NCBI GenBank assembly: GCA_016706225.1
Contig: JADJKB010000005.1
Location: 1,054,001-1,118,000 of the forward strand
Length of the DNA: 64,000 nt
Direction of reading: 5' to 3'
Source of the DNA: Myxococcales bacterium
GTDB lineage: Bacteria > Myxococcota_A > Polyangia > Polyangiales > Polyangiaceae
The position numbers were made by a program, and so were the translations under genes. Under the pieces are notes generated by a model. That model saw nothing but the letters and a program-made list of their open reading frames with translations, was not told where the DNA came from and did no database searches. The first letter of the stretch is position 1, and every line of letters begins with the position of its first letter. This document shows, in pieces, positions 1-8,197 of the stretch.

Positions 1-1
1 C

Positions 2-1270
2 GCCAGGCAAACGCTGACCGAGCACACCGCGTTCAACCACTTTGCGCTGCTGGCGGAGAGCTGGCTGAAGGGTCGCCTCGATCTCGGAGGTCCGCCGCCG
101 CTCTACGCGCAGAACAACGACTTTGCCGAACACGCCGGCAAGTGGTTCATCGTTTTTCCGCCGTTCCCCGCGGTGCTCTTGCTGCCCTTGGTCAAGCTGG
201 GGGGCAGCGCGGTCCGCGTTCAAGACGGACAGTTTTTCATCTGGCTGGCGGGGATCGCTCCGGCGGCGCTGTTCCTGGCGCTGGAAAAGCTGCGGCGCAT
301 GGGCCTCACGGGTCGCGGCACCTGGACCAGCCTGACGTTGTCGTTCCTGTTTGCCTTCGGCAGTGTGTATTTCTTCACCGCCGAGCAAGGCACGGTCTGG
401 TTCGCCGCGCACGTGGTCGGCGCTGCGATTGCCGCGTTGTACGTGCTCGTTGCCCTCGACGCGGAGCGGCCGATGCTCGCGGGGTTGTTGCTCGGCCTCG
501 GCTTCTTGACGCGGGCGCCGCTGCTCTACGCGGCGCCATTGTTCTTGCTCGAGGCGCTGCGGGTCTCGAGCGGGTCGACCCAGCCCTCGGATGAGAGCGG
601 TGGCCGCCTGCAGCGCTTCATCGGTCGCTGGCGCGCGCGCGTCGCCGGCGTCGACTGGCGTCGCTTCGCGGTGCTTGCGTTCTCGTTCGGCGCGCCACTC
701 GCCTGTGTGCTGGCCGTCGCGGCCTGGTACAACCGTGCGCGCTTCGGCGACCCGTTCGAGTTCGGGTACCGCTACCTGACCGTGCTGTGGCGGCCGCGCA
801 TGGAGAAGTGGGGGCTCTTCAACTTCCACTATCTGGGGAAGAACCTGGGTGTCGTGCTGACCAGCTTGCCGTGGATCGCCAAGGCGCCGGCAGATCCGCG
901 CTTTCAGATCAACGCCCACGGGCTGGCGTTGTGGGTGACGACGCCGCTCTACCTCTGGCTCCTGTGGCCGAGAAAATGGTCGCGGGTGCACACGGCTCTC
1001 TTGGTGACGGCGCTCTTGTGCGCCGTGCCGACCTTGTTCTACCAGAATACCGGCTGGGTTCAGTTCGGCTACCGCTTCTCGAACGACTACTCCGTGTTCC
1101 TGTTCTGCTCGTTCGCGATTGGTGGTTTTCGGCTGGGCCCGCTGTTCTGGAGCACGGCGGTGTGGAGCATCGTGATCAACTGCTTCGGTGCGCTGACGTT
1201 CCAGCGACCGAAGTTCGCCAAGTACTACCACCAGGAAGGAACACAGACCGTGATGTACCAGCCGGACTGA
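2..1270 (+). CDS. Polytopic membrane glycosyltransferase-like protein (GT-C type), 5' truncated
   Basis: The reading frame is open from base 2 with no upstream stop, so the gene starts before the window and only the last 422 residues are present. The visible part has many hydrophobic segments separated by short charged loops, and an early luminal-type stretch with FNHFALLAESW and a KWFIVFPPFPAVLL segment, the pattern of bacterial integral-membrane GT-C mannosyl/arabinosyltransferase-like proteins that use polyprenyl-phosphate sugars. The catalytic acidic motif of that family lies near the N-terminus and is probably outside the window, so the function is inferred from architecture only. It ends just before a GC-rich hairpin (1277-1298) and the sigma factor gene. 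Confidence 0.6.
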   Translation, partial: ARQTLTEHTAFNHFALLAESWLKGRLDLGGPPPLYAQNNDFAEHAGKWFIVFPPFPAVLLLPLVKLGGSAVRVQDGQFFIWLAGIAPAALFLALEKLRRMGLTGRGTWTSLTLSFLFAFGSVYFFTAEQGTVWFAAHVVGAAIAALYVLVALDAERPMLAGLLLGLGFLTRAPLLYAAPLFLLEALRVSSGSTQPSDESGGRLQRFIGRWRARVAGVDWRRFAVLAFSFGAPLACVLAVAAWYNRARFGDPFEFGYRYLTVLWRPRMEKWGLFNFHYLGKNLGVVLTSLPWIAKAPADPRFQINAHGLALWVTTPLYLWLLWPRKWSRVHTALLVTALLCAVPTLFYQNTGWVQFGYRFSNDYSVFLFCSFAIGGFRLGPLFWSTAVWSIVINCFGALTFQRPKFAKYYHQEGTQTVMYQPD

Positions 1271-1276
1271 GCTCCG

Positions 1277-1298
1277 GCGCGGCCAGCCGTGGCCGCGC
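1277..1298. terminator. GC-rich stem-loop after the truncated membrane protein
   Basis: GCGCGGCCA, a 4-base loop and TGGCCGCGC form a perfect 9-bp stem seven bases after the stop codon. There is no T-run, so this may be a Rho-dependent end or a mere mRNA-stabilising hairpin. Confidence 0.4.
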
Positions 1299-1343
1299 AG
1301 ACCGGCCCCGCTCCGATGTGAACTGTGGCACCATGCCGCGGCG

Positions 1344-1916
1344 ATGCGGAGCGACGAGGAGCTGATGGCCGCCTACGTGGCGGGTGACTCGGCGGCGTTC
1401 CGTGAGCTGTTCGCGCGCCTCGCGCCGACGCTGTTTCGTGTGCTGCGCCGCCAGCTCGCGACGGAGGCGGACGCGACGGATCTCTTGCAGCTGACCTTTC
1501 TGCATCTGCACCGAGCCCGTAACGACTTCCGCCCGGATGCCCGCCTCAAGCCGTGGCTCTACACCATTGCGTACAACCTGAAGCGCGAGCACTTCCGACG
1601 TGCCAAGCGCCGACCCGAGGCTCCGCTCGAGCTGGACGGAAGATCGGATCCCGCGGTGGGGCCCACGGGTCACGACCGCGCGGACGCCGCACAGGCCGTG
1701 CGTTTGGCGCTGGCGCAGCTGCCCGAGAGCCAGGCGGAGGTGATCGTGCTGCACTGGCTCGAGGGGCTCTCATTTCCGGAGGTGGCGGAGGCGCTCGGGG
1801 TGACGGTCTCGGCCGTCAAAGTCCGGGCGCACCGCGGATACGCCGGGATGCGCAAGATCCTGGGCGAGAGCGGCGGTAACTCCGAGCCGGGCTCCGGCAT
1901 AGGCCAGGATCAGTAG
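1344..1916 (+). CDS. ECF-family RNA polymerase sigma factor
   Basis: A 190-residue sigma-70 family protein with only regions 2 and 4, as in ECF sigma factors. Region 2 lies at about residues 18-85 (LFRVLRRQL, DATDLLQLTFLHLHRAR, then the -10-binding KPWLYTIAYNLKREHFRR). Region 4 lies at about 120-175, with the helix-turn-helix LSFPEVAEALGVTVSAVKVRAHRG. The stop codon TAG shares one base with the GTG start of the next gene, a membrane anti-sigma-type protein, so the two are translationally coupled and presumably form a sigma/anti-sigma pair. The signal sensed and the regulon cannot be read from the sequence. Confidence 0.93.
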   Translation: MRSDEELMAAYVAGDSAAFRELFARLAPTLFRVLRRQLATEADATDLLQLTFLHLHRARNDFRPDARLKPWLYTIAYNLKREHFRRAKRRPEAPLELDGRSDPAVGPTGHDRADAAQAVRLALAQLPESQAEVIVLHWLEGLSFPEVAEALGVTVSAVKVRAHRGYAGMRKILGESGGNSEPGSGIGQDQ

Positions 1917-2740
1917 TGTCCGACTGCACCGACCTCAGAAACGCCCTGAGAGAGGGCCAGCCGCTCGGCGACGAGCTGGGCGGACATGCGGAGCGCTGCG
2001 AGAGCTGCGCCGAGCTTCTCGGCCAGGGAGCGGAGCTCGGGCGTGCGCTCGCTGGGCTCGAGCAGGCTCCGCCACCCGACCTGTCTGCGGTCGGAGTCGG
2101 GGTGGAGCAGCGGCTGCTGAAGGACTCTGGGCTGGGCGCGTGGCTGGCGAGCCGTTCCACGCCGGAGCGACTCGCCATCGGGGTTCTTGTGCCACTCTCG
2201 ATCGTGGCCTTCGTGGTGATTGCGAAGCGGCGGCCGGACCTTGAGGAGATCTCGCCGGTGCGGCTCAGAGCAATCGCGCTCGCGTACGCCGTCGTGGTCG
2301 GGATCGCGTTGAGCCACGCCCTCCGGCCCCTTCAGCGTCCGGCGCCACCGTCATGGGTGCGGCCCGCGCTGACGCTCGCGGCGATCGGGTTGCCGTTTGC
2401 CGTCGCGCTGCTGCCGGTGGCCCACCACGCTCACCCGGCGTCCCTCGCGGGTGGAGGCGACGACTTCGCGCGGCGCGCGCTGGCGTGTTTTGGCTTCGGC
2501 TTCGCGCTGGCGTTGCCGGTGCTCTTCGGGTGGGTGCTCCTGGATCGGCAGCATCACGCCAATCCGAGCGTGGTTGCCCTCGCGGCCGCGGGTGCTGGTG
2601 CGGTGGGGGTGCTGGCTCTCGAGCTGCACTGTCCGCTCACGCTCGGTTCGCACCTCTTGGCGGGACACGCGAGCGTGGCGCTCGTGCTGGTCGGGTTCTA
2701 CTCCGTGTTGCGCCGCCTCGCGCCTGCGCGCGAGCGCTGA
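1916..2740 (+). CDS. NrsF-like (DUF1109) membrane anti-sigma protein with N-terminal zinc motif
   Basis: A 274-residue protein, GTG start, overlapping the sigma factor stop by one base. The first ~40 residues carry His24-x3-Cys28-x2-Cys31, the core of the zinc-binding anti-sigma (ZAS) motif. The rest has about six hydrophobic segments and ends with an ELHCPLTLGSHLLAGH stretch typical of DUF1109/NrsF anti-sigma proteins. Family knowledge: NrsF-type proteins hold ECF sigma factors at the membrane. The zinc motif in front of an NrsF-like body is the odd point. The role as anti-sigma is inferred from gene order and motifs. Confidence 0.8.
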   Translation: MSDCTDLRNALREGQPLGDELGGHAERCESCAELLGQGAELGRALAGLEQAPPPDLSAVGVGVEQRLLKDSGLGAWLASRSTPERLAIGVLVPLSIVAFVVIAKRRPDLEEISPVRLRAIALAYAVVVGIALSHALRPLQRPAPPSWVRPALTLAAIGLPFAVALLPVAHHAHPASLAGGGDDFARRALACFGFGFALALPVLFGWVLLDRQHHANPSVVALAAAGAGAVGVLALELHCPLTLGSHLLAGHASVALVLVGFYSVLRRLAPARER

Positions 2741-2756
2741 GCTGCGCGCCTCGCTG

Positions 2757-3215
2757 TCACTTCACCCGGAAGCCCTGCACTGCCTGATCGAGCTCTGCGC
2801 TCTGTTTCTCGACGAGCTCTTTCGTCCCGCCCGCTTCGAGCAGGAAGATGTACTTGTCGGTCACGAACAGGGTCACGTAGTAGAGGTGCGGCTTGCCGCT
2901 CTCGTCGTGGCCAAAGCGCAGCTGTTTTCCATCGAGCCCGCCCGCGGTCTTCACGTCCCGCGTGCCGAGCAAGGCGTAGCCGCCGCGCTGTCGCATGCGG
3001 TTCTCGATGGCCCGGGTCCAGAAGGCCATCGAACCCTTGGGCTCGTGATCGATCTCTCGGACCGCGATCACCAATCCGTCGGCGGTGGTTGCACGGTAGT
3101 CGTACGCCTCTTGATCCTCCAGCTCGACGAAGCCGGGCGGGGTCGTCGCTTCGAAGGAGTGCCCACAGCCCGCGAGCGCAAGGCCCGCCACAAGTCCCAA
3201 GATGAGTCGATTCAT
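2757..3215 (-). CDS. Small lipoprotein of unknown function
   Basis: A 152-residue protein beginning with an n-region, a short hydrophobic core and lipobox LALAGC (Cys at about 20), so it is predicted to be lipid-anchored. The ATG at 3215 was chosen because it gives this signal and has GAGGAGG eight bases upstream; the longer frame runs into the upstream gene. The body is a mixed alpha/beta domain without motifs I recognise. It is last in a minus-strand run of four lipoprotein genes, 11 bases after the DUF4349 gene, and ends convergently 16 bases from the anti-sigma gene. Confidence 0.75.
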   Translation of the reverse strand: MNRLILGLVAGLALAGCGHSFEATTPPGFVELEDQEAYDYRATTADGLVIAVREIDHEPKGSMAFWTRAIENRMRQRGGYALLGTRDVKTAGGLDGKQLRFGHDESGKPHLYYVTLFVTDKYIFLLEAGGTKELVEKQSAELDQAVQGFRVK

Positions 3216-3226
3216 GGCGTTCCTCC

Positions 3227-4129
3227 TCAAAGTCTCAAGAGCTCGCCGAGGCCCAAACGGTCCAGCCACGGGAAGGGCAGCTGCACTTTGGAATCGACGT
3301 GGTCGACGGGGCGGGGTTGGAACTCGACGGTGATGGTCGAGAAGGTCACCAGTTCTTGCAGCAATTTCAGCCGCCCCTTGTGGCGCTCGATGTCACCGGC
3401 GACCCGCTCCAGCTCGCGCTCGACCGCCAACGCCTCTTCCACCTTGGCCGCCTTCTTCAGTAGCTCTTCCAGGCGGTCGCGCATGACCTCGAGGTTGCGC
3501 AGGCGAATCGCGAGATCGGTGTACTCCGCGGTGACGTCCTGCACGTTGACGTTGCGGTGCAAGAGATCCCCCAGCTTGGTGACTTCTTCCAGCGCGCCGT
3601 CGAACCTGCGAGCAGGGACGCGCACGGTGATCCGGGCGTCCTCGCGCGAAACCAAGTACCCGCCGCTTTCTTTGGCGAGCTTCTCCACCGCGTCGATGGC
3701 CTTGCGCGTCTCGAACACGGCCATGTAGAGCTGGGCCTTGTAGATCAGCAAAGGCCCAGCGACGGCCTTGCCGTTGGCACCCGTGGCGACGCCCGGCTGG
3801 TTCTTGCCCGCGGTTGCTGCGTCAGGGACGGCCTCGGTCGCCGAGTCCTTCTTCATCGCTGGTGCGGGCGGGGTCGCTTGTGCCAGCCCTCCTCGCTCCG
3901 GCAACTCCTTCGCCGCGCTCTCACGATAGAGCGTGTCACCGGACGCTTCGTCCGCCGACGCGGGTTCGGCGGGTGCAGCACTGCCCGGCCCCATGGCGGC
4001 GCCGGCGCTCTTGGCTTCGTAAGCGCCAGCGGCGCCGCAGCCCCACAGGCCGACGGCCATGAGCACCAGTGTGATCATCGAGAGTACCCATGAGCCCCCA
4101 GCAGCTCGCCCCGATCGAAGGTCTATCAT
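3227..4129 (-). CDS. DUF4349 domain lipoprotein
   Basis: A 300-residue protein with an N-terminal signal ending in LWGC, an Ala/Glu-rich low-complexity region to about residue 120, then a DUF4349 domain: a beta-rich half (LLIYKAQLYMAVFETRKAI, ARITVRVPARRFDGAL) followed by a long coiled coil (about 205-280) and a final TFSTITVEF strand. Members are envelope-anchored proteins of unknown role. A later ATG at 4078 would remove the positively charged n-region, so the longer start is preferred with modest certainty. It precedes the small lipoprotein gene by 11 bases. Confidence 0.8.
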   Translation of the reverse strand: MIDLRSGRAAGGSWVLSMITLVLMAVGLWGCGAAGAYEAKSAGAAMGPGSAAPAEPASADEASGDTLYRESAAKELPERGGLAQATPPAPAMKKDSATEAVPDAATAGKNQPGVATGANGKAVAGPLLIYKAQLYMAVFETRKAIDAVEKLAKESGGYLVSREDARITVRVPARRFDGALEEVTKLGDLLHRNVNVQDVTAEYTDLAIRLRNLEVMRDRLEELLKKAAKVEEALAVERELERVAGDIERHKGRLKLLQELVTFSTITVEFQPRPVDHVDSKVQLPFPWLDRLGLGELLRL

Positions 4130-4208
4130 GGCCGTACCTCAACGCTCTCCGCGGGGCTCTGCTTACACCCCCTGCGGCCCGACTGCTCGCACATAGTGTT
4201 CGTGCTTG

Positions 4209-5114
4209 TCATGGCGCGGGTGGTGTCGGTGCCTTGGGCGCGCTCGGCGCGGCCGGCTTGGGCGCTGGCGGCTTGGTTCCACCGGGCGCGGCCGGCGCGT
4301 CAGCGGGCTTGGGCGCGTCTTTCAGGCGCTTGACGCTGACCTTCTCGATCTTGGGCGGCGTGACGGCGCGCTCCCCGCGCACCGGTACGCTTGCCAGTGC
4401 CTCGACGACGCTCTCCGGCTCGCACTTGCCGAAGATGGTGTACCCGCCGTCGAGATGCGCGGCCACCCCGTCCATCACGAAGAACTGCATGCCGTTCGTG
4501 TTCGGGCCGCGGTTGGCCATGCACAACAAGCCCCGGGTATCGTGGCGGGCGCCTGCCCACACCTCGTCAGGGATCACGTAGCCGGGCTCGCCGGCGCCGC
4601 TCCCCGCCGGATCGCCACCCTGGATCATGAAACCCTTCACCACCCGGTGGAATGTCGTGCCGTCGTAGCCGGGTTTCTTCTCCCACTTGCCGGCCGGCGT
4701 CTTCCACGGGCGCAGACCTCGCGCGAGCCCCACGAAGTTGGCGACGGTGATCGGCGCTTTGTCCTCGTACAGCGTGCAGTTCAGGGTGCCCTTGTCGGTC
4801 TTGATGTCCGCGACGAGCGGACCCTTGCCCGTGAGCCCCTTGGTCGCGTCGGCGAGGGTGAACTTGCCGGCGAGTGGATCGTCGGCGCTGGCTTTCACCT
4901 CGGCGACGGGCTTGGCTGCGAGCTCGCGCACGGGCGGCGGGCTGGGGTTTGCGGTCGCAGTCGCGGCCGCGGCCTTGCCGCCGAGATCGAGCGAGCCGTT
5001 CGCAGCGCTGGCCTTCGGGGCGGCAGTGCGCGTGAGGTTCTCGGGCTCCGGCGGCGGTTCTTCGCAGCCGACGAGCAAGGGCAACAAACAATAAATCGAT
5101 TTCCGTCGCATCAT
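4209..5114 (-). CDS. Cyclophilin-type peptidyl-prolyl isomerase lipoprotein
   Basis: The 301-residue product has a lipoprotein signal (MMRRK, hydrophobic core, LLVGC) followed by a Pro/Ala-rich linker and a cyclophilin domain from about residue 100: GTTFHRVVKGFMIQGGDPAGSG, GLLCMANRGPNTNGMQFFV and YTIFGKCEPESVVEAL. These are the substrate-binding and catalytic Arg/Gln/Phe segments of bacterial PpiA/PpiB enzymes, so it likely catalyses proline isomerisation of secreted proteins in the periplasm. The C-terminus is a Pro/Ala/Lys tail. A GTG at 5138 overlapping the upstream stop (GTGA) is an alternative start; the ATG at 5114 follows AGGAAGA and gives a clean signal. Confidence 0.88.
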   Translation of the reverse strand: MMRRKSIYCLLPLLVGCEEPPPEPENLTRTAAPKASAANGSLDLGGKAAAATATANPSPPPVRELAAKPVAEVKASADDPLAGKFTLADATKGLTGKGPLVADIKTDKGTLNCTLYEDKAPITVANFVGLARGLRPWKTPAGKWEKKPGYDGTTFHRVVKGFMIQGGDPAGSGAGEPGYVIPDEVWAGARHDTRGLLCMANRGPNTNGMQFFVMDGVAAHLDGGYTIFGKCEPESVVEALASVPVRGERAVTPPKIEKVSVKRLKDAPKPADAPAAPGGTKPPAPKPAAPSAPKAPTPPAP

Positions 5115-5134
5115 GGTTTCGGTCTTCTTCCTGC

Positions 5135-5770
5135 TCACTTCTGGATCTGAATGCGCTGTCCCGCGACGATGCCGTGGGCTCGGGCCCAGCCGGCGTTGAG
5201 CTCGAGCACGTGGGCGGCGGGGCAGGGGTTGGCGCGGGACTCGTCGTTGAGAGTAGGCACCTGCTCGAGCACGCCGACGATGAAACCCTGCGCGTCGATG
5301 AACAACATGTCGAGGGGGATGCAGGTGTTGTGCATCCAGAAGCTTCGCACGCGTTCATCGGGCCACGAGAACAGCATCCCGTCGTCCTCCGGCATGCCCG
5401 TTCGATACATCAGCCCGCGCTCTCGACTTGCGGGCTCGGTGGCGAGCTCGACCTCGACCTTGGGTTGGCCCGGCGCGTCGGAGAATACGATGTGGCCGCG
5501 CGCAAGGTTCAGGTTCCCGGTCGGATCCTTGGGGCAGCTCGCCGCGCGCTCGGCTTTGGGCGCCGGGGTGCTTGGGGTCGGCTCCACACACCGCGGTTTG
5601 TCTGCCGGCGGTCGGGTCGCGGGCGGCGCGGCCAGCGGGGCGCTCGTTCCCTGTGGCGGGCCCACGTCGACAGTGGCTGCCCGAGCCGGCCGGGCACCCG
5701 CAGGCTCCTCGTTTCGGCCACAGCCGCACAACACGAGCGTTGCGCCAACTACTGCGACCCGGATCCTCAT
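5135..5770 (-). CDS. DUF192 domain lipoprotein
   Basis: A 211-residue lipoprotein (lipobox LVLCGC) with a Pro/Ala-rich linker, then a DUF192 domain over the last ~115 residues: VEVELATEPASRERGLMYR, MPEDDGMLFSWPDE, FWMHNTCIPLDMLFID and VLELNAGWARAHGI. DUF192 proteins are small exported beta-barrel domains of unsettled function. The start at 5770 was chosen to place a basic n-region before the hydrophobic core. Its stop overlaps or abuts the cyclophilin gene, so the two are co-transcribed. The ~200 bases upstream to the divergent gene at 5974 hold no other gene. Confidence 0.88.
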   Translation of the reverse strand: MRIRVAVVGATLVLCGCGRNEEPAGARPARAATVDVGPPQGTSAPLAAPPATRPPADKPRCVEPTPSTPAPKAERAASCPKDPTGNLNLARGHIVFSDAPGQPKVEVELATEPASRERGLMYRTGMPEDDGMLFSWPDERVRSFWMHNTCIPLDMLFIDAQGFIVGVLEQVPTLNDESRANPCPAAHVLELNAGWARAHGIVAGQRIQIQK

Positions 5771-5946
5771 CTTCGGCACACCTGTGGCGTCGCCGTCACG
5801 GGCGACCCGCGGGAGCGGTAACCTGCGGCGCGCCGCCCTGCAAGCTTCGGCCATGGGACCGAAACGATCACGACGTCAGGATCTGCACGGCAAGCCGGAT
5901 TTTGGCGCGGGTACGCCAGAACCGGCGCTTCTCCCGCGGTGAGCCG

Positions 5947-5962
5947 TGGCACGAACCCTGCT
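5947..5962 (+). promoter_or_regulatory. Possible sigma-54 type -24/-12 promoter
   Basis: TGGCACGAACCCTGCT fits the consensus TGGCACG-R-N3-TTGCW at all fixed positions but one, with the invariant GG and GC at the right 12-base separation. The predicted transcription start falls at about the ATG at 5974, which would give a leaderless or slightly later-starting message; this weakens the call. Confidence 0.35.
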
Positions 5963-5973
5963 AGCATCGCGGC

Positions 5974-6567
5974 ATGCGCTTTGGGCTTGGCGGCGTGTGG
6001 GGTACGGGCCTCATGCTTTTGGGCGTCGTTTGGGCGGCTGCCTGTGGCGGCTCCGTGAACGGTGATGGGACAGGAACCGGCGGCAGCACCGGAGGCATCG
6101 GCGCGACCGGCGGAACACTTCCCATCGGGGGTACGGGCGGGACGCTGGTCACCGGCGGCACCGGCGGCAAGGACGCGGGCAAGGACGCCAAGTCGGACGC
6201 CGGCAGCGGCGGGACCGGCGGCTACGTCGATCCTGGATGCCCGGACGCGCCGCCCCCGCCGCCGGTCAAGGACTGCGACGTGTTTGGTCCGAACACCTGC
6301 AAACCCGGCGAGGGTTGTTACCCGTTCGTGCAGTACCCGACGCACCCCTGCGACCAGGAGATCTTCGGTGCGATCTGCGCACCGGTCGGGCCCGGCAAAC
6401 AGGGCGATGCGTGTGGCAACACCAACTGCTCTGCCGGTTTCGTCTGCGTCGTGACCGGCCAAGGTACGGAGTGTGTTCAGCTGTGTGATCTGTTCGGCGC
6501 CGCGAAGTGCCCCCCGGGCTTGTTCTGCGTGCCCATCGATGTCGAAGGAATTGGCGGATGTTACTGA
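5974..6567 (+). CDS. Cys-rich lipoprotein with Gly/Thr linker
   Basis: A 197-residue protein: signal with lipobox WAAAC (Cys about 24), a Gly/Thr/Ser-rich linker with repeated TGG-type triplets to about residue 88, and a Cys-rich C-terminal domain with 14 or so cysteines in CxxGxxC-like spacing (NTCKPGEGCYPF, NTNCSAGFVC, CPPGLFC). This linker-plus-knot layout is common in myxobacterial surface lipoproteins of unknown role. The next gene starts inside its last codons (ATG at 6558), so they are translationally coupled. A possible sigma-54 promoter lies just upstream. Confidence 0.8.
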   Translation: MRFGLGGVWGTGLMLLGVVWAAACGGSVNGDGTGTGGSTGGIGATGGTLPIGGTGGTLVTGGTGGKDAGKDAKSDAGSGGTGGYVDPGCPDAPPPPPVKDCDVFGPNTCKPGEGCYPFVQYPTHPCDQEIFGAICAPVGPGKQGDACGNTNCSAGFVCVVTGQGTECVQLCDLFGAAKCPPGLFCVPIDVEGIGGCY

Positions 6568-8150
6568 TTCGTCGGGCGCTCACCCTCGCGGGGGTGCTCG
6601 TCGTTTGCGCCCCGGTGCTGACGGTGAGCTGCGGAAGCAAGAGCGGACTGCGTCTGGATCTCGGCGATGGCGGGCCCGACGCAAGCTCGGACGCGGGGCC
6701 GGACGCCGTTGCGCCGGAGTGCACCTTCGACGAGGACTGCCTCACGGACAACCCGTGTGACCGCAGCACCTGTCAGGAAGGCAAGTGCACGCCGCCGGTG
6801 GCGCTGGTGTGCAACGACGACGACCCTTGTACCGAGGACACCTGCCTCCCCGAGTCGGGGGAGTGTGATTTCAGACAGCTCGCCCTCGACCAGGACGGCG
6901 ACGGCTTCAAGGGCCCGCGCCCTGGATTTGCTCCGGGCGCTCCGGGGTCATGCGGTGACGACTGTGACGACACCAGCAACAAGGCCTACCCGGGCGGGGT
7001 CGAGGTGTGCGACGGCGTCGACAACAACTGCAACGGTGTGATCGACGAAGGCATGAGCTACGTGCCGGTCGGCGGCGGCGACGTGCGGGTCTCCGGAATG
7101 AGCCAGATCCAGGCCGGCCACGGCGGTCTGGCCTGGAACGACCAGTTCTACGCCGCGGCCTACGCCGGGCAAGAGGGCGCCTGGCGCACCTACGTCAAAG
7201 GGCTGAACGCGGATGGGACGACCAAGTTCGGCGACTCACCGATCACGAACGTGCCCAGCGACACCTTCACGGGGCCCATCGTCTGGACCGGGAATGTCTT
7301 CGGCACTGCCTGGGAAGACCGGCGCGACAACGACTACGAGATCTACTTCAACCGCATCAACGCCGAGGGCAAGAAGCTGGGCCCCGACCTGCGACTGACC
7401 AACGCCGACGGGTTCTCGCTGCACGCCAGCATGATCTGGAACGGAGCGGAGTTCGTGGTGGTGTGGGACGATCGCCGCAACGGTCCGGCGGACTACCGGG
7501 TGTACGGCCAGCGTATCGGTGTCGAGGGCCAGCTCATCGGGGGCAACATCGAGCTGACGGGCCCCAACATCCACGCCGAGACCCCGCGCATTGCCGAGGG
7601 TGAAAAGACGCTCGCCATCGCCTTCAACATGGTGACGCCGCTGAGCAAGAAGGTCGGCATGCGCATGCTGGCGCCGGACTTGACCTCACCCACGCCGGTC
7701 ATCACGCTGAGCGACGATTTCGCCGTGGATCCGACCATCGTGTGGAACAAAGATCGGTACATCGTCGCGTACAGCAAGCGACCGGGCGTGCCGGGCAAGG
7801 CCATCTGGGGCGCGTCGATCACCGAAGATGGCACCGTGCTGATCAAGGAGAAACAGCTGACGACCGGCGCGCAGTTCGCCCGGACGCAGTGGCTCTTGCC
7901 GCTGGGCGATCGTGTGCTCCTCTTGTGGGCGGACGATCACGATGGCAACTACGAGCTCTACAGCCAGATGTTGTCGAACGAGCTCGAGGTGATTTCACCC
8001 CGCAAGCGCATCACCAACGACGCCAGCGACACCGTGTCACCCATGGCCGTGTTCGGTCCGGCCGGAGACGTAGGCGTGGTGTTCGACGATCGCCGTTCGG
8101 GCGCCTGGCAGGTGTACTTCTCGCGGCTCACCTGCGTCGCAGGCAACTGA
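6558..8150 (+). CDS. MopE-motif lipoprotein with beta-propeller-like repeats
   Basis: A 530-residue lipoprotein: signal ending VLTVSC, an Asp-rich linker, a short Cys-rich segment, then a MopE-type metal-binding-like motif (DQDGDGF, GDDCDD, VCDGVDNNCNGVIDEG) at about residues 110-165. The rest contains repeated blades with WNDQFYAAAY, WTGNVFGTAWEDRRDND, WNGAEFVVVWDDRRNG and WNKDRYIVAYS, suggesting a seven-bladed-type propeller. The ATG at 6558 follows AAGGAA and overlaps the upstream stop by 10 bases; the longer frame from 6507 would overlap more and lose the signal. It is likely surface-exposed; the ligand is unknown. Confidence 0.85.
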   Translation: MLLIRRALTLAGVLVVCAPVLTVSCGSKSGLRLDLGDGGPDASSDAGPDAVAPECTFDEDCLTDNPCDRSTCQEGKCTPPVALVCNDDDPCTEDTCLPESGECDFRQLALDQDGDGFKGPRPGFAPGAPGSCGDDCDDTSNKAYPGGVEVCDGVDNNCNGVIDEGMSYVPVGGGDVRVSGMSQIQAGHGGLAWNDQFYAAAYAGQEGAWRTYVKGLNADGTTKFGDSPITNVPSDTFTGPIVWTGNVFGTAWEDRRDNDYEIYFNRINAEGKKLGPDLRLTNADGFSLHASMIWNGAEFVVVWDDRRNGPADYRVYGQRIGVEGQLIGGNIELTGPNIHAETPRIAEGEKTLAIAFNMVTPLSKKVGMRMLAPDLTSPTPVITLSDDFAVDPTIVWNKDRYIVAYSKRPGVPGKAIWGASITEDGTVLIKEKQLTTGAQFARTQWLLPLGDRVLLLWADDHDGNYELYSQMLSNELEVISPRKRITNDASDTVSPMAVFGPAGDVGVVFDDRRSGAWQVYFSRLTCVAGN

Positions 8151-8197
8151 AGCTCCCCGCGCTTGGAGCCACGCCATCGGCGCGTGTGCCGACCGGC

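Noticed and set aside
2397..3728. A 443-codon plus-strand open frame across the anti-sigma gene and two lipoprotein genes
   Set aside because: Arg/Ser-rich translation without domains, antisense to genes with lipoboxes and ribosome-binding sites; a GC-driven shadow frame.
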